Below, piece after piece: positions 1 to 10,949 of a stretch of 64,000 nucleotides of DNA. The notes under the pieces were generated by a model, which searched no databases, was not told the DNA's origin, and saw only the letters and a program-made list of their open reading frames with translations. Source of the DNA: Arachis hypogaea (lineage: Eukaryota; Streptophyta; Magnoliopsida; Fabales; Fabaceae). The position numbers were made by a program, and so were the translations under genes. The stretch is taken from the NCBI RefSeq assembly GCF_003086295.3, contig NC_092048.1:109074276-109138275 (forward strand), written 5' to 3'. Within the stretch, counting starts at the first letter, position 1. Each line of letters begins with the position of its first letter.

Positions 1-975
1 AGAAGATGCTTCTTTAGTACTGTTGGATGCAGCTTGCAATCCATTCAGACTCTGAGAAATCATATTGACTTGCTGAGTAAATATTTTGTTCTGAGTCAAT
101 ATGGCATTTAGAGTTTCAATTTCAAGAACTCCCTTCTTCTGAGGCGTCCCATAGTTCACAGGAGTCCTCTTAGAGGTGTACATGAATTGGTTATTTGCAA
201 CCATTTCAATGAGTTCCTGAGCTTCTGCAGGGGTTTTCAGATGAAGAGATCTTCCTGCAGAATGGTCCAATGACATTTTTGACAACTCAGACAGACCATC
301 ATAGAATATACATATGATGCTCCATTCTAGAAGCATGTCAGTAGGACACCTTTTGATCAATTGCTTATATCTTTCCCAAGCTTCATAGAGGGATTCTCCT
401 TCCTTCTGTTTGAAGGTTTGGATTTCCACTCTAAGCTTGCTCATCTTTTGAGGTGGAAAGAATTTGGCCAGGAAAGCACTGACCAGCTTATCCCAAGAGT
501 TCAGCCTTTCCTTAGGTTGTGAATCCAACCATGTTCTAGCTCTGTCTCTTACAGCAAAAGGGAAAAGCATAAGCCTGTAGACCTCAGGATCAACTCCATT
601 GGTCTTGACAGTGTCACAGATTTGCAAGAATTCAGCTAAGAACTGATGAGGATCTTCCAATGGAAGCCCATGAAACTTGTAATTATACTGCATTAGAGAA
701 ACTAATTGAGGCTTAAGCTCAAAGTTGTTTGCTCCAATGGCAGGAATTGAGATGCTTCTTCCATAGAAATTGGAAGTTGGTGTAGTGAAATCACCAAGCA
801 CCTTCCTTACATTGTTGTTGTTGGGTTCGGCCATAGCTGTTTTCTCTGTTTCGAAAATTTCAGTTAGGTCCTCTTCAGAGTACTGTGCTTTAGCTTCTCT
901 TAGTTTCCTCTTAAGAGTCCTTTCAGGTTCAGGATCAGCTTCAACAAGAATGCCTTTATCCTTGTTCTTGCTCAT
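1..975 (-). CDS. Gag (N-terminal 325 codons, partial) of element A
   Basis: The ATG is at 975-973 and the frame is open to the window edge, so the C-terminus, protease and anything beyond are not seen. Residues from about 75 to 215 form a retrotransposon gag domain: a conserved NNFELKPQLVSLMQ-type entry, a WLDSQP segment, and FLAKFFPPQK followed by YEAWERYK. Gag would form the cytoplasmic particle that packages element RNA. The protein is very close to the gag of element B (both start MS-N-K-KGILVEADPEPE). No stop or frameshift is seen in this part, so the copy is probably young. Family assignment rests on visible motifs only. Confidence 0.88.
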   Translation of the reverse strand, partial: MSKNKDKGILVEADPEPERTLKRKLREAKAQYSEEDLTEIFETEKTAMAEPNNNNVRKVLGDFTTPTSNFYGRSISIPAIGANNFELKPQLVSLMQYNYKFHGLPLEDPHQFLAEFLQICDTVKTNGVDPEVYRLMLFPFAVRDRARTWLDSQPKERLNSWDKLVSAFLAKFFPPQKMSKLRVEIQTFKQKEGESLYEAWERYKQLIKRCPTDMLLEWSIICIFYDGLSELSKMSLDHSAGRSLHLKTPAEAQELIEMVANNQFMYTSKRTPVNYGTPQKKGVLEIETLNAILTQNKIFTQQVNMISQSLNGLQAASNSTKEASS

Positions 976-2776
976 ATGAAAAAGAAGAGAATAGAAAATA
1001 ATAGGAATCCTCTATGTCACAGTATAGAGATTCTCTTTTGTGAGTAGAAGAAGAGAAGAATAGAAAAATAAGAAGAGAAAAATTTGAACACAGAGAAGAA
1101 GAGGGGGTTCGAATTATGAGTAGAAGAGAAGTGTTAGTAGATAAATAAATAAATAGAAAGAGATGAGAGGGGGAAGAATTCGAAAATTAAATAAAATAAA
1201 AATATTTTTGTTTTTATTTTAACTATTAGTTCTAATTCGAAATTTAAAAAGAAAAATTAAATTAAATTAAATTAAAATTTAAAATAATTAGTTAATTAAA
1301 AAGGAATTTTTGAAAAAGAGGGGAGGAGTTTTTGAAAATTAGAGAGAGAAAATTAGTTAGGTGGTTTTGAAAAAGATAAGAATTTTAAAATCAACCAAAA
1401 AGTTAAGTAGTTAATTGAAAAAGATTTGAAAATCAATTTTGAGAAGATAAGAAGTTAGAAAAGATTTTGAAAAGGAAATTTAAAAAGATTTGATTTTGAA
1501 AATTGAAGTTGATTACTTGACTAACAAGAAACTAAAAGATATGATTTTAAAATTTAAAGATTGAACCTTTCTTAATAGGCAAGTAACAAACTTTAAAATT
1601 TTTGAATCAATCACATTAATTGTTAGTAAAGATTTTGAAAATCAAATTTTTTTTTTAAAATTTTTCGAAAATATGAAAGAAAAATGAGAAAAAAGATTTG
1701 ATTTTTGAAAAAGATTTTGAAAAGATAGAATTTTTAAATTGAAAATTTGTCTTGACTCATAAGAAACAACTAGATTTTAAAAATTTTTGAAAAAGTCAAC
1801 TCAAATGTTCGAATTTTATGAGAAGAATAAGGGAAAGATATTTTTTTTATTTTTGAGTTTTTAATGAAGAAAGAGAAAAACACAAAAAAGACTCAAAACA
1901 TAGAAATTATGAATCAAAACACATAATGCATGCAAGAACACCTTGAATGTCAAGATGAACACCAAGAACACTTTGAAGATCAATATGAACATCAAGAACT
2001 TATTTTTGAAAATTTTAGGAAACGAGACACATACAAGACACCAAACTTAGAAATTGACAATGTTTAGACACTAACAAATTTGAAAATGCATATGAAAAAC
2101 AAGAAAAGACACAAAACATGAAAATGCAAAGATCAAACAAAGAAGTTCATCAAGAACAACTTGAAGATCATGAAGAACACATGTATGAATTTTCGAAATT
2201 TTTTTTTGGAAATTAAAACATGCAATTGACACCAAACTTACAATTTGACACTAGACTCAAACAAGAAACACAAAATTCTTTTTGGTTTTATGATTTTATT
2301 AAAATTTTTTGGTATTTTTCAAAAATTAATTTGAAAAAGAAAAATAAGAATTTCAAAATTTCTAATGAGAATTCCAGGAATCATGCAATGTTAGTCTAAA
2401 ACTCCAGTCCAGGAATTAGACATGGCTTACTAGCCAGTAAAGCTTTCAGTGAAAGCTTCGGTCCAAAACACTAGACATGGCCAATGGCCAACCGAGCTTC
2501 AGTAGAACATTACATACAACAGCTAATTTGCTGAGAAAGACAAAGAAGCTATTCTAAGGATAGTTGAAACCTCGGTCCAAAAGATTAGACATGGCTTAAC
2601 AGCCAGCCAGGACTCAACATATCTCATGAAACTCTAGAATTCATTCTTAAAAATTTTGAAGAACATAGAATAATTTTTTTTTGAAAATAAAAGCTTTAAA
2701 AATTAAAAAATTAAAAATAAAAATAAAATTACCTAATCTGAGCAACAAGATGAACCGTCAGTTGTCCAAACTCGAA
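976..2776 (-). other. Untranslated leader of element A
   Basis: About 1.8 kb between primer site and gag with no supported ORF. It is very A/T-rich, with many runs of the type ttttgaaaa. It holds two minus-strand copies of the recurrent motif TAAGTTTGGTGT (2038-2049 and 2229-2240). It also holds three small hairpin words at 2423-2436, 2478-2490 and 2592-2605, each a TGGCY stem next to 'agacatgg'. The matching leader in B is of the same length once nested element C is removed. Confidence 0.7.
2423..2605 (-). repeat. Three hairpin units in the leader of element A
   Basis: Each unit contains the words 'tagacatgg' and a 5-bp inverted repeat: TGGCT/AGCCA with loop TACT (2423-2436), TGGCC/GGCCA with loop AAT (2478-2490), and TGGCT/AGCCA with loop TAAC (2592-2605). 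The first and third share a stem and the second differs by a matched base pair, so pairing is kept. They lie between primer site and gag, where retroviral packaging signals usually sit. That role is only a suggestion. Confidence 0.55.
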
Positions 2777-2797
2777 CAATCACCGGCAACGGCGCCA
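2777..2797 (-). other. Primer binding site (tRNA-Asp type) of element A
   Basis: On the minus strand the sequence TGGCGCCGTTGCCGG begins 6 nt after the LTR end. It is complementary to the 3' end of plant tRNA-Asp (which ends CCCCGGCAACGGCGCCA), from which minus-strand DNA synthesis would be primed. One base differs from the site in B (GGTGA instead of GGGGA). Confidence 0.85.
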
Positions 2798-2803
2798 AAA
2801 ACT

Positions 2804-4469
2804 TGGTGCACGAAATCGTGATTGTTCATTCCCAGCAACGGCGCCAAAAACTCAGTACGCACGTTCATAATCTCAAATTCTTTTTCACAATTCCAATACA
2901 ACTAACCAGTAAGTGCACTGGGTTGTTCAAGTAATAAACCTTACGTGAGTAAGGGTCGATCCCACGGAGATTGTCGGCTTGAAGCAAGCTATAGTCATCT
3001 TGTAAATCTCAGTCAGGCAGATTCAAATGGTTATGGAGATTTGATAATTAAAATATAATTAAAACATAAAATAAAGATAGAAATACTTATGTAATTCATT
3101 GGTGGGATTCCAGATAAGCGTATGGAGATGCTTTGCTCCTTCTGAATCTCTGCTTTCCTACTGCTTCCATTCAATCATTCATACTCCTTTCCATGGCAAG
3201 CTGTATGTTGGGCATCACCGTTGTCAATGGCTACTTCCCGTCCTCTCAGTGAAAATAGTCCAAATGCGCTGTCACCGCATGGCTAATCATCTGTCGGTTC
3301 TCGATCATGTTGGAATAGGATCCACTGATCCTTTTGCGTCTGTCACTACGCCCAACACTCGCAAGTTTGAAGCTCGTCACTGTCATCCCATCCCAGATCC
3401 TACTCGGAATACCACAGATAAGGTTTAGACTTTCCGGATCTCAGGAATGGCCACCAATAATTCTAGCTTATACCACAAAGACTCCGATCTTTCGGAATGG
3501 AGGCTAAGAGATAAACGCTCAATCCAAGGTAGAACGGAAGTGGTTGTCAGGCACGCGTTCATAGGTTGAGAATAGTGATGAGTGTCACGGATCATGATAT
3601 TCATCATGGTGAAGTGCAAGCGAATATCTTAGAATAGGAATAAGCTTGAATTGAATAAGAAAACAATAGTACTTTGCATTAATTCATGAGGAACAGCAGA
3701 GCTCCACACCTTAATCTATGGTGTGTAGAAACTCTACCGTTGAAAATACATAAGTGATGAAGGTCCAGGCATGGCCGAATGGCCAGCCCCCTAAACGTGA
3801 TCTCTGAACATAAAATTATTCAAAGACTAACCAGAGATATAAAATAAATCACTAAAAGTAGTTTTTATACTAAACTAGTAGCTAGGGTTACATAAGATAA
3901 GTAAATGATGTAGAAATCCACTTCTGGGCCCACTTGGTGTGTGCTTGGGCTGAGCATTGAGCTTTCATGTGTAGAGACTCTTTTTGGAGTTAAATGCCAG
4001 GTTGTAGCCTATTTCTGGCGTTTAACTCTGATTTGCAACCTGTTTCTGGCGTTTAAGTCCAGAATAGGGCAGGAAGTTGGCGTTTGAACGCCAGTTTGTG
4101 TCATCAAAACTTGGACAAAGTATGGACTATTATATATTGCTGGAAAGCCCTGGATGTCTACTTTCTAACGCAATTAAGATCGTGCCAAATGGGTTTCTGT
4201 AGCTCTAGAAAATTTATTTCTAGTGCAAGAAGGTCAGAATCCAACAGCATCTGTAGTCCTTCTTCAGCCTCTAAATCAGATTTTTGCTCAAGTCCCTCAA
4301 TTTCAGCCAGAAAATACCTAAAATCACAGAAAAACACACAAACTCATAGTAAAGTCCAGAAATGTGATTTTTATTTAAAAACTAATAAAAATATAATAAA
4401 AAGTAACTAAAACATACTAAAAACTATGTAAAAATAATGCCAAAAAGCGTATAAATTATCCGCTCATCA
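2804..4469 (-). repeat. 5' LTR of element A (1666 bp)
   Basis: The LTR starts with TGATGAG at 4469 and ends with GTGCACCA at 2804 on the minus strand. Near its end it carries a second copy of the primer-site region (gcaacggcgccaaaaact at 2835-2852). It contains the shared 'TGGAAAGCCCTGGATGTC' module (about 4125-4260) followed by words of the type TGGCGTTT...CGCCAG (3985-4105), and a TGGCC-GAAT-GGCCA hairpin (3772-3785). It is a diverged sister of the 1639-bp LTRs of element B. Confidence 0.9.
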
Positions 4470-5370
4470 GTTAGCTTAAGAAAGAGATTGTGTATCCACT
4501 AAGCGTGGGGAAACGTGGGAACATGGGTTGATAGAAAAAGATTAAATTAATAAAATAATCAGAAATTTGGGTGCATGCTCATGTGAAATCAAAATAATCA
4601 AAAATACCATGTGCATTGATATGTTGTGTTTATGTTTCAGATTAAAAAAAAAACCTTTTAATTAAATAAATAAATAAGGGGACAAAATTACCCCATAATT
4701 AAGTTTAATAGAAAAATCAATGCACATGAGATTAAATCAAAAATAAAATTGGTACATGAGTATGTAATAAGAAAGTGGGAAAATTATGGGAAGCTAGGCA
4801 AATTTTAAAAAAATGTATAGAGTATGTATATGTTAGGTGAGATCTTAGACTAATCAAGGATTCAATTTATAGCTCACTTAGCCTTATATATATATACCCT
4901 CACCTTTACCTTAGCCCCATTACAACCTTGAAAAAGATCTCATAATGTTTGCATGTATACATTATATATTTGTTGATTGGTTAGATGAAGAACAAAGTTT
5001 TAAAAAGCATGACTAGAAAAGAATAGAGTGATTAACCCCAAACACTGAGTGATTAGAGAGTAAACACAAATCCAGTGAGGGTTCAATAGCTCAATTCCAT
5101 ATATCCGTGTTTAATTATCTCTTGTCTTGCAAGTTTGTCAATCTTTTGGTTAACTCAACTCAATTGTGAACATATTCTAATATGGCCTGGCTCTTTTATT
5201 GTGGATAAATGATTCTTTGAAAAATTTAACTCAATTTAACCACATGAAAGCTTTATATATATATGTGGATAATAATTATAATTGCATGATTCATTTAGGT
5301 AGCTTGCATTTAGAATAGATTGCATTGCATAAGATTCCACCATTCTACCTTCATTCTTTTCTCTTGGATT

Positions 5371-5408
5371 TAGCATGAGGACATGCTATTGTTTAGGTGT
5401 GGGGAGGT
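5371..5408 (+). promoter_or_regulatory. Hairpin plus polypurine tract of element E
   Basis: TAGCATG (5371-5377), loop AGGA, CATGCTA (5382-5388) forms a 7-bp hairpin. It is followed by GTTTAGGTGTGGGGAGGT, which ends exactly where the LTR starts. The G-rich tract is the expected plus-strand primer. The hairpin just upstream recurs in B, C, D and H with changed but still paired stems. Confidence 0.75.
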
Positions 5409-6974
5409 TGAAAAATCCATATTTTATGATTCATCTTGTGCTCAATTGAGTGTTTTTATCAAATTTTCACCCACTTATTCATATGAATTGCATGGTTTTA
5501 CTATTTCTTCCTTATTTTATGATATATGTGAAAACATGTTTCTTATGCTTTAAAAATATTAAATTTAATTATCCTTTATTACCATTCGATGCTGTGATCT
5601 CTGTGTTAAGTATTTTCAGGCTTCATAGGACAGGAAGGGCTTAGAGGACAGAAAGAAAATATGCAAAAACGGAAGGAAAGCACAAAAATATAATTTTGAA
5701 GAAAAAGGCAGCGACGCGTACGTGTGGACTATGCAGACGCGTGCCTAGCGCGAGATGGCAGTGACGCGTACGCGTAGACGACGCGGATGCGTGCCTAGAA
5801 CAGAACACAACTGACGCGCACGCGTGACCGACGCATACGCGTGACACGGAAAAATTCCAAATGACGTGAACGAGTGACCCACGTGCACGCGTTACGGACG
5901 CCACGTGCAGAAAATTACAGAAGTTACCCCCAGCGATTTCTGGACCCTTTTTCGTCCCAAATCCAAGTCCAGAAACACAGAATAGAAGACAGAGAATGGG
6001 GGAATCAATAACAACAATTCATACAACTTTCATATTCACAATTTTAGGTTTTAGATGTAGTTTTAGAGAGAGAGGCTCTCTCCTTATTAGGATTTCTCTT
6101 AGATTTTAGGATTAGGATTCCTTCGTTTTCTCCAATTCCAGGTTCAATGTTCCTTTAATTTATATTCTCTTCTACTTTTATTCATTCTATTACTTTAGTT
6201 TGTTTATTTTTCCAAATTGGTTTATGGATTCCGATATTTAATTTGATTCAATATAATTCGAGGTATTTCAGATTTAAGATTTCTTTCTTTTATTTATATT
6301 ACTGCTGCTTCCAATTTAAGGCATTTTTATTCGAGTAGATTTTCTTCCCTTTTTCGCTTTGGTTAAGTAATTGGTGACACTTGAGTTATCAAACTCAGCA
6401 GTTGACTAAAAATTGGAATTCTTGCTAGTTGACTTGGATCCATCTAAAGCTAGTCTTTCCATAGGAGTTGACTAGGACTTGAGAAATCAAATTGATTAGT
6501 CCACTTGACTTTCCTTTATTTAGTAAGGGTTAACTAAGTGGGAGCAGTAAACAATTCTCATCACACCTGATAAGGATAACTAGGATGGGATTTCCAGTTC
6601 TCATACCTTGCCAAGAGTTTTTCTAATTAATAATTTATTTTCTTCCAATTAATCATTCTTTCATTCAAGGCTTTTTATTTTAATTACATAAATTCTCTTG
6701 TTAATTTTCATTGCTTTAATTTATAATTATTTATTTTCCCATTGCCTAAACTCAACATTCCCCAGAAAACTCATAACCAATAATAAATACACCTCCCTGC
6801 AATTCGTTGAGAAGACGATCCGAGGTCTAAATACTTCAGTTATCAATTTTATTAGGGGTTTGTTACTTGTGACAACCAAATTTTTGTACGAAAGGATTCT
6901 TTGTTGGTTTAGAAACTATACTTATAACGTGATTATTTTTACAAAATTCTTTACCGGCAAAAGTCAGTTCGTCA
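5409..6974 (+). repeat. 3' LTR of element E (about 1566 bp)
   Basis: The LTR starts at TGAAAAATCC after the polypurine tract and ends in ...GTTCGTCA at 6974. It is related to LTR H. Between 5705 and 5910 it carries a CpG-rich run of words like GACGCGTACGCGT, GACGCGCACGCGT and GACGCATACGCGT inside an otherwise A/T-rich LTR. The ends are placed by comparison with H and are good to a few bases. Confidence 0.75.
5705..5910 (+). repeat. CpG-rich palindromic word array in LTR E
   Basis: Four or five imperfect units contain the self-complementary word ACGCGT, spaced roughly 40-50 bp apart. The block is far richer in CpG than its surroundings. Similar word arrays occur in element H (49600-49690, 52470-52700, 63398-63600) and in the LTR of K (54575-54880 and 61550-61870). 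Confidence 0.8.
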
Positions 6975-7200
6975 AACCCCTACAACATCGAACATGGGCT
7001 TATAAACCCACATCTAGTTGGAACCCGGGGAGCCTCCATATTCACATAGCACACCCGCTTCTGCAGGTCGGGAAGGAAAAGCTCATAATTCTCCTCAGCC
7101 GCACCCCCACTGTAAATTGTGCCGGCATTGCAAAGGGTTCCCACCACATCGGTATTACACCAGAAATACCTCTGTAGAACTCCCCCTACTGGTAAAATGA
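6975..7200 (-). pseudogene. Remnant of the antisense ORF of a Tat-lineage element (element M)
   Basis: One minus-strand frame reads a peptide with GG-AEE-Y-...-P...-RVC-VN-EAPRVP. This matches, position for position, the N-terminal part of the 'putative gypsy type transposon' ORF at 41905 (GGGPEEALYQVYVPAGRERVCQKN). The ORF is antisense to its element, as it is in G, so element M runs on the plus strand. Only about 60-70 codons remain. It is cut on the left by the end of LTR E, and no start codon is supported. The match is by eye. Confidence 0.5.
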
Positions 7201-7868
7201 GCCTCTGTTATGGTTTTTCTCTCTTCCGCACTATACGTACAAAATTGAGGGCACCACCACTACTATGAGCTTAAAGACTACACAAACCGAAGCTAGGAAT
7301 ACCAAAAGAAAAAAAAAACCAGCTAAAATCACTAGAGAGGCTATGGCACCCCTACTAGGAACCTCCTAAATACCACTAACGCAAAGAAACTGCGCCACTA
7401 ATCACGTTGATCAGAGCAGTAAACACAGAAGAAAGGAAAAATAAAGAAGAGAAAAAAATGTTTACTTGATCAACAAACGGTCAGTTAGCACAAAGGAATG
7501 AGGCAATGGAGCTCAGACAAATGCCCAGTGGAGACGACAAAGAGGAGGATAGCTCCTTCAAACAGAAACAAGTAAAAGTGGTTCGAGAAAAATATGGAGG
7601 AAAAGCTAAGAAATGAAGCTGGAAGTGTAACTGAAGCAGTTTTTTCAAATAAAAATCCTTCAAAAAGTGCGAATGCAAAAGGACAGAAGGAAAGTACTGT
7701 AAAATCACGTGTAGCAGCATTAAATGAATCCTCCCACATCAATTGACGTGATGCCTCCAAAATCGCATGCATGATTTCCAAAAACCAGAAGCTCAAAAAA
7801 CCGTCCAGTTCCAACCGACGTGAACCTGTCGTGTCCGTCCTGGCCCAGCATGCCATGTTCGGGGGCAC
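7201..7868. other. Non-coding spacer of element M
   Basis: This lies between the antisense-ORF remnant and the LTR, where G has the leader of its antisense ORF. Several open frames occur here, but none shows a recognisable domain. I read it as decayed Tat-element sequence. Confidence 0.45.
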
Positions 7869-8275
7869 TATTATGGACCCGACCTCTGAAACTTTGAGGC
7901 TCGGCGAGAATTTGGCCCTTGGACTAATTTGTCCCCCTTGGCCCAATCACTCGTGATCTCCCGATCTACTGTGAATCACTCCTTCAATCATGATATGGAA
8001 TCAAATCCTCCCATGTAAGGAGGATATCGGGAGCCCAAAGAGATCCATATAAAGAAAGCTACGGACTCCCCCTCAGATATGACACATTAAAAGCCCTAAA
8101 CCTTAACCTTCGAAGATCCACTCTAATTTGGGTGTTGGAGTGTTTTTGCAAGCTTCACCCCCTGACGCTCGTTCGAAGTCCCAAAAGCCACGAGGCTCAA
8201 CAACTTTTTCAAGTCACGAATTCCATCATTCAAAGATCGGTCTTGAACAATTATCAACATTATTTATATGTTACA
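7869..8275 (+). repeat. 3' LTR of Tat-lineage remnant M
   Basis: The tract GTTCGGGGGCAC at 7857-7868 is followed by TATTATGGAC. This parallels element G, where GCATTGGGGGCAC is followed by the LTR start TGTTACGGAC. Downstream are a TATA box (TATAAAG, 8048-8054) and a likely end at ...TATGTTACA (8275). The start has decayed from TG to TA. The right end is less certain than the left. Confidence 0.5.
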
Positions 8276-8810
8276 ATTCAGTTTCTGTAAAATAAATTAC
8301 AATATAAAAAATTGACTACTTTAAACAATATTATAGTCATTTATAAAAAAAGGTCTAAACTCTAACTAGGTAAACTGAAATAACATTTTTATTATTTTTT
8401 ATATTTATATTTAAAATACTCTCATGTTCACTTAAATGTCGAAATATTTTTTATAAGTATTCACATTTTATATTCTTTATCATCGAAGTATATCTCATCC
8501 ATAAAAAAGAAGTTAATTCGTTCTCCTTTAAATAAATTATTCATTAAAAAGTTGAGTTATATATATATATTTTGTTGGTTTAACTAACATATATTTATGC
8601 TAAATAAATATATTAAAAAATTACAGTTTATATTTTTTATAAAAAAATTATTGATAATCTTAACGAGTATTTTATATTTTTGTTTTATAACATTTAGTTT
8701 GAAATGTAATTATTGTAAATTCTTTTGATATAAATATTTAATTTTTGTTCATAATATAGTCCAAAAAAATAAAAACATGATCCAAAAGAAGTTGATTCGT
8801 TGCTTATAGA
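8276..8810. other. A/T-rich DNA without a visible feature
   Basis: I see no coding frame, repeat boundary or RNA gene in this stretch. Confidence 0.6.
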
Positions 8811-8818
8811 CTTGTATA
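8811..8818. repeat. Left target-site duplication of the hAT element
   Basis: CTTGTATA, paired with CTTGTACA at 9625-9632 (7 of 8 bases identical). Confidence 0.7.
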
Positions 8819-9624
8819 TAGGGATGGTAAAATTTTTCGAGACGCGGAGATCCCTGCGGGGACTACCCCGAATGGGGATCCGATTGTGGGAAATTTTTCC
8901 CGCGGGATGAGGATGGGGATGGGAACAAAATTCTCCCGAAGCAAGTGCGGGGACCCGAGCGGGGATCCCCGTCCCGTCTCCGCTATTCCCCGAAATTTAT
9001 GAATTCCTTGAATCATTCTTAATAGTTTATTTCTCATATATGTTTTTTAGTCATTTCTCACACACACATATATATAGAAACTCAAAACTCCTAATCTTTA
9101 TTTGCATAACCCTTCTTCAATTAAAAGATCCCTAAGGCTATCCATACTCCATCCAACCTCTCTACATCCACCCCCTCGTTACCCTTCTCACCGCATCGTC
9201 ACACCTCACCGTGCCATCACCCTTACCGCGTCGTAATTTCTATTTGCGGCGTTCCTTTTTGTAACTCTATTGTCGTGTCCATTCTCTTCTTTGTTGCCGC
9301 GTTTCCCACCTCGTCCACTGCTTTTTTCTTTGGCTCGTCGTTGCGTCCCTATTGTGTTATTTCGAAAGAAGTCACCATCGTATCATTTAGACTTTTTGTA
9401 TAAAATCTTGCAGTTTTTGTATAAGATAGATACTTGCAGCTCTATTAATATGGAAATTAATAATTAGTTAGTCCCCCGCGAGGAATGGGGCCCCATGGGG
9501 AATGAAAATAGGGAGCAATATTCCTCCACGGTGGGAAATAGGACGGGGATGAAGAGCAAATCTGAGGACGGAAATGGGGAATAGGGAGGCATCCTCCGCC
9601 CCGCCCTGCCCATTGACATCCCTA
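8819..9624. mobile_element. Non-autonomous hAT-type DNA transposon (806 bp)
   Basis: The left end TAGGGATGG and the right end CATCCCTA are inverted. They are flanked by an 8-bp direct repeat, CTTGTATA (8811-8818) and CTTGTACA (9625-9632), with one mismatch. An 8-bp duplication and short terminal inverted repeats of this type fit the hAT superfamily. The subterminal regions are rich in CGGGGA and its complement. No transposase ORF is present, so movement would have needed an enzyme in trans. Confidence 0.75.
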
Positions 9625-9632
9625 CTTGTACA
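9625..9632. repeat. Right target-site duplication of the hAT element
   Basis: CTTGTACA, paired with CTTGTATA at 8811-8818. Confidence 0.7.
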
Positions 9633-10594
9633 TATCACGATGATTGACCCAATACTACTAAGGAGCGTCGAAAGGAGACTTGGCTCGTCCTACTCTATCT
9701 TCACGGAATACGAATATCACAACATTCTCAACCCCACTTAAAGTTCCTCCACGACTTCAGTTCTCTCTCATATAAAGGCACCTAGTAAACCTGGATTAAC
9801 TTCCATGTTTTAAGGGACCTCCCTTTACTCAGATAAAAAATTTTGAAGTGGTAACTAAGTTGTCATTCTTTTTTATAAATATCTCATTAGATTTAGGTAT
9901 TTTTTAATTTTCAATTTTTATAAATTTACATAAAACTTTTACTAACTTAAATATCAAAATTTATTGTAGATATCCAATCTTCTTTTTTAGTCCAAATTAC
10001 ATAAAATTCGTTTTTGATATACTTCGAAATAATTATATATTATTATATAAATAAAGTTATTTAATTTAACTCACCATTTAAAAAAAATAGATGATTAATA
10101 TTTTTTATTTTATATTTGAATTAGTATCAACTCATTTCTTACTTTTTACAATAAAAGTGTTAATCCTAACATTCTTATTTTAAAAATTTTATGAATGCAA
10201 ATTACATATATGTTTACATGTATTCTTAATTTCGTAAAAATTTTATGGTTACATGTATGCAAATAGTAGAAGATGACAACTTAGTAGTTTAGGAGAAGAG
10301 AAAGGGATTGTGTGGGAAAGTAGTAGGTCCAGACACTTAGCCACTCAGGTGCCTGGAAGTGAAAGAGCGCGTTGTGCGTGGTTCTTCCCCGATAGGACAC
10401 AAATTTGGTCGAAAAGGTCAGAGTCTTGGTAGTGTACTTACATTTTGTTTGGATATTGAAAAGAAAATGGAAAGAAAAAAAATAAGAAGATAGATAATAA
10501 GAGGAAAGAAAATAAAAGAAAAAGTTAAGTTATTTGTGTGTTATTTGGATGAATAAAAAACAGATAAAAAGAAAATAGAGAAAAAAATTTTTTG
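9633..10594. other. A/T-rich flank left of element D, no gene seen
   Basis: Low-complexity A/T-rich sequence. From about 10440 on it is a purine-rich run (gaaaagaaaatgg and similar). A related run follows element D at 21514, so D inserted into it. Confidence 0.55.
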
Positions 10595-10949
10595 TTTTGT
10601 GATGACAAGTCATCTTAGCCTAGTTTTACTAGCCTTTTTCTTTATTTTTATTTGGTTTTATGCACTTTCTTGCATCCTAAGTAAGTAATTTGGAATGAAA
10701 ATGCATGACTTCTTTGAATCAAACAACCACCATGTAATTGATGCTAAATCATGAGATTTAAGCCAAATTTAATTGATTTCTAATGATTTATAAACCTTGT
10801 GAATTTGGTGATACTTTGATTGGTTGTTTTGATTAATTATAGGTGAAGAAAAGAAAAAAAGAAGAAAGCGTAGCCTAAGAAGTGTGGCTCAAGAAAGAAG
10901 GAAGTGTGGCGCAACAAACCATGAAGCTCTCTCCAAGAGCACCAAGCTC

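Larger units (their letters stand above)
1..4469 (-). mobile_element. Element A: 5' part of an Athila-like LTR retrotransposon (family I)
   Basis: Read on the minus strand this is LTR (4469 to 2804), tRNA-Asp-type primer site, a leader of about 1.8 kb and then gag, which runs off the left edge. The order and the gag sequence closely match element B in this window, so both belong to one family. The LTR begins TGATGAGCGGATAATTTA. The base order next to the LTR (gttag at 4470-4474) would be one copy of the target duplication; the other copy lies outside the window. A seems to have inserted into element E, because sequence typical of E's 3' internal end begins right at 4470. That placement is inference. 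Confidence 0.9.
4470..6974 (+). mobile_element. Element E: 3' internal end plus 3' LTR of a family III Athila-like element
   Basis: The stretch 4470-5408 is A/T-rich internal sequence without a supported ORF. It ends in the hairpin and polypurine tract that family III shows before its 3' LTR. The LTR follows at 5409. The rest of E must lie left of element A, which seems to have inserted into it. The LTR resembles that of H at 48649-50113 (for example the stretch CTTGTGCTCAATTGAGTG in both), so E and H are one family. E itself sits in the Tat remnant that begins at 6975. Confidence 0.8.

Noticed and set aside
770..979. Plus-strand frame over the gag of element A
   Set aside because: It is the reverse shadow of a conserved minus-strand gag.
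2777..2797. tRNA gene at primer binding sites
   Set aside because: Only the 3' end of the tRNA is matched; no tRNA body is present at any of the sites.
5705..5910. CpG island or gene promoter
   Set aside because: The CpG-rich block is a word array inside an LTR and recurs in other elements, with no gene next to it.
7481..7946. Open frame of 153 codons on the minus strand
   Set aside because: It lies in the spacer of Tat remnant M, has no recognisable domain and is overlapped by other frames of similar length.
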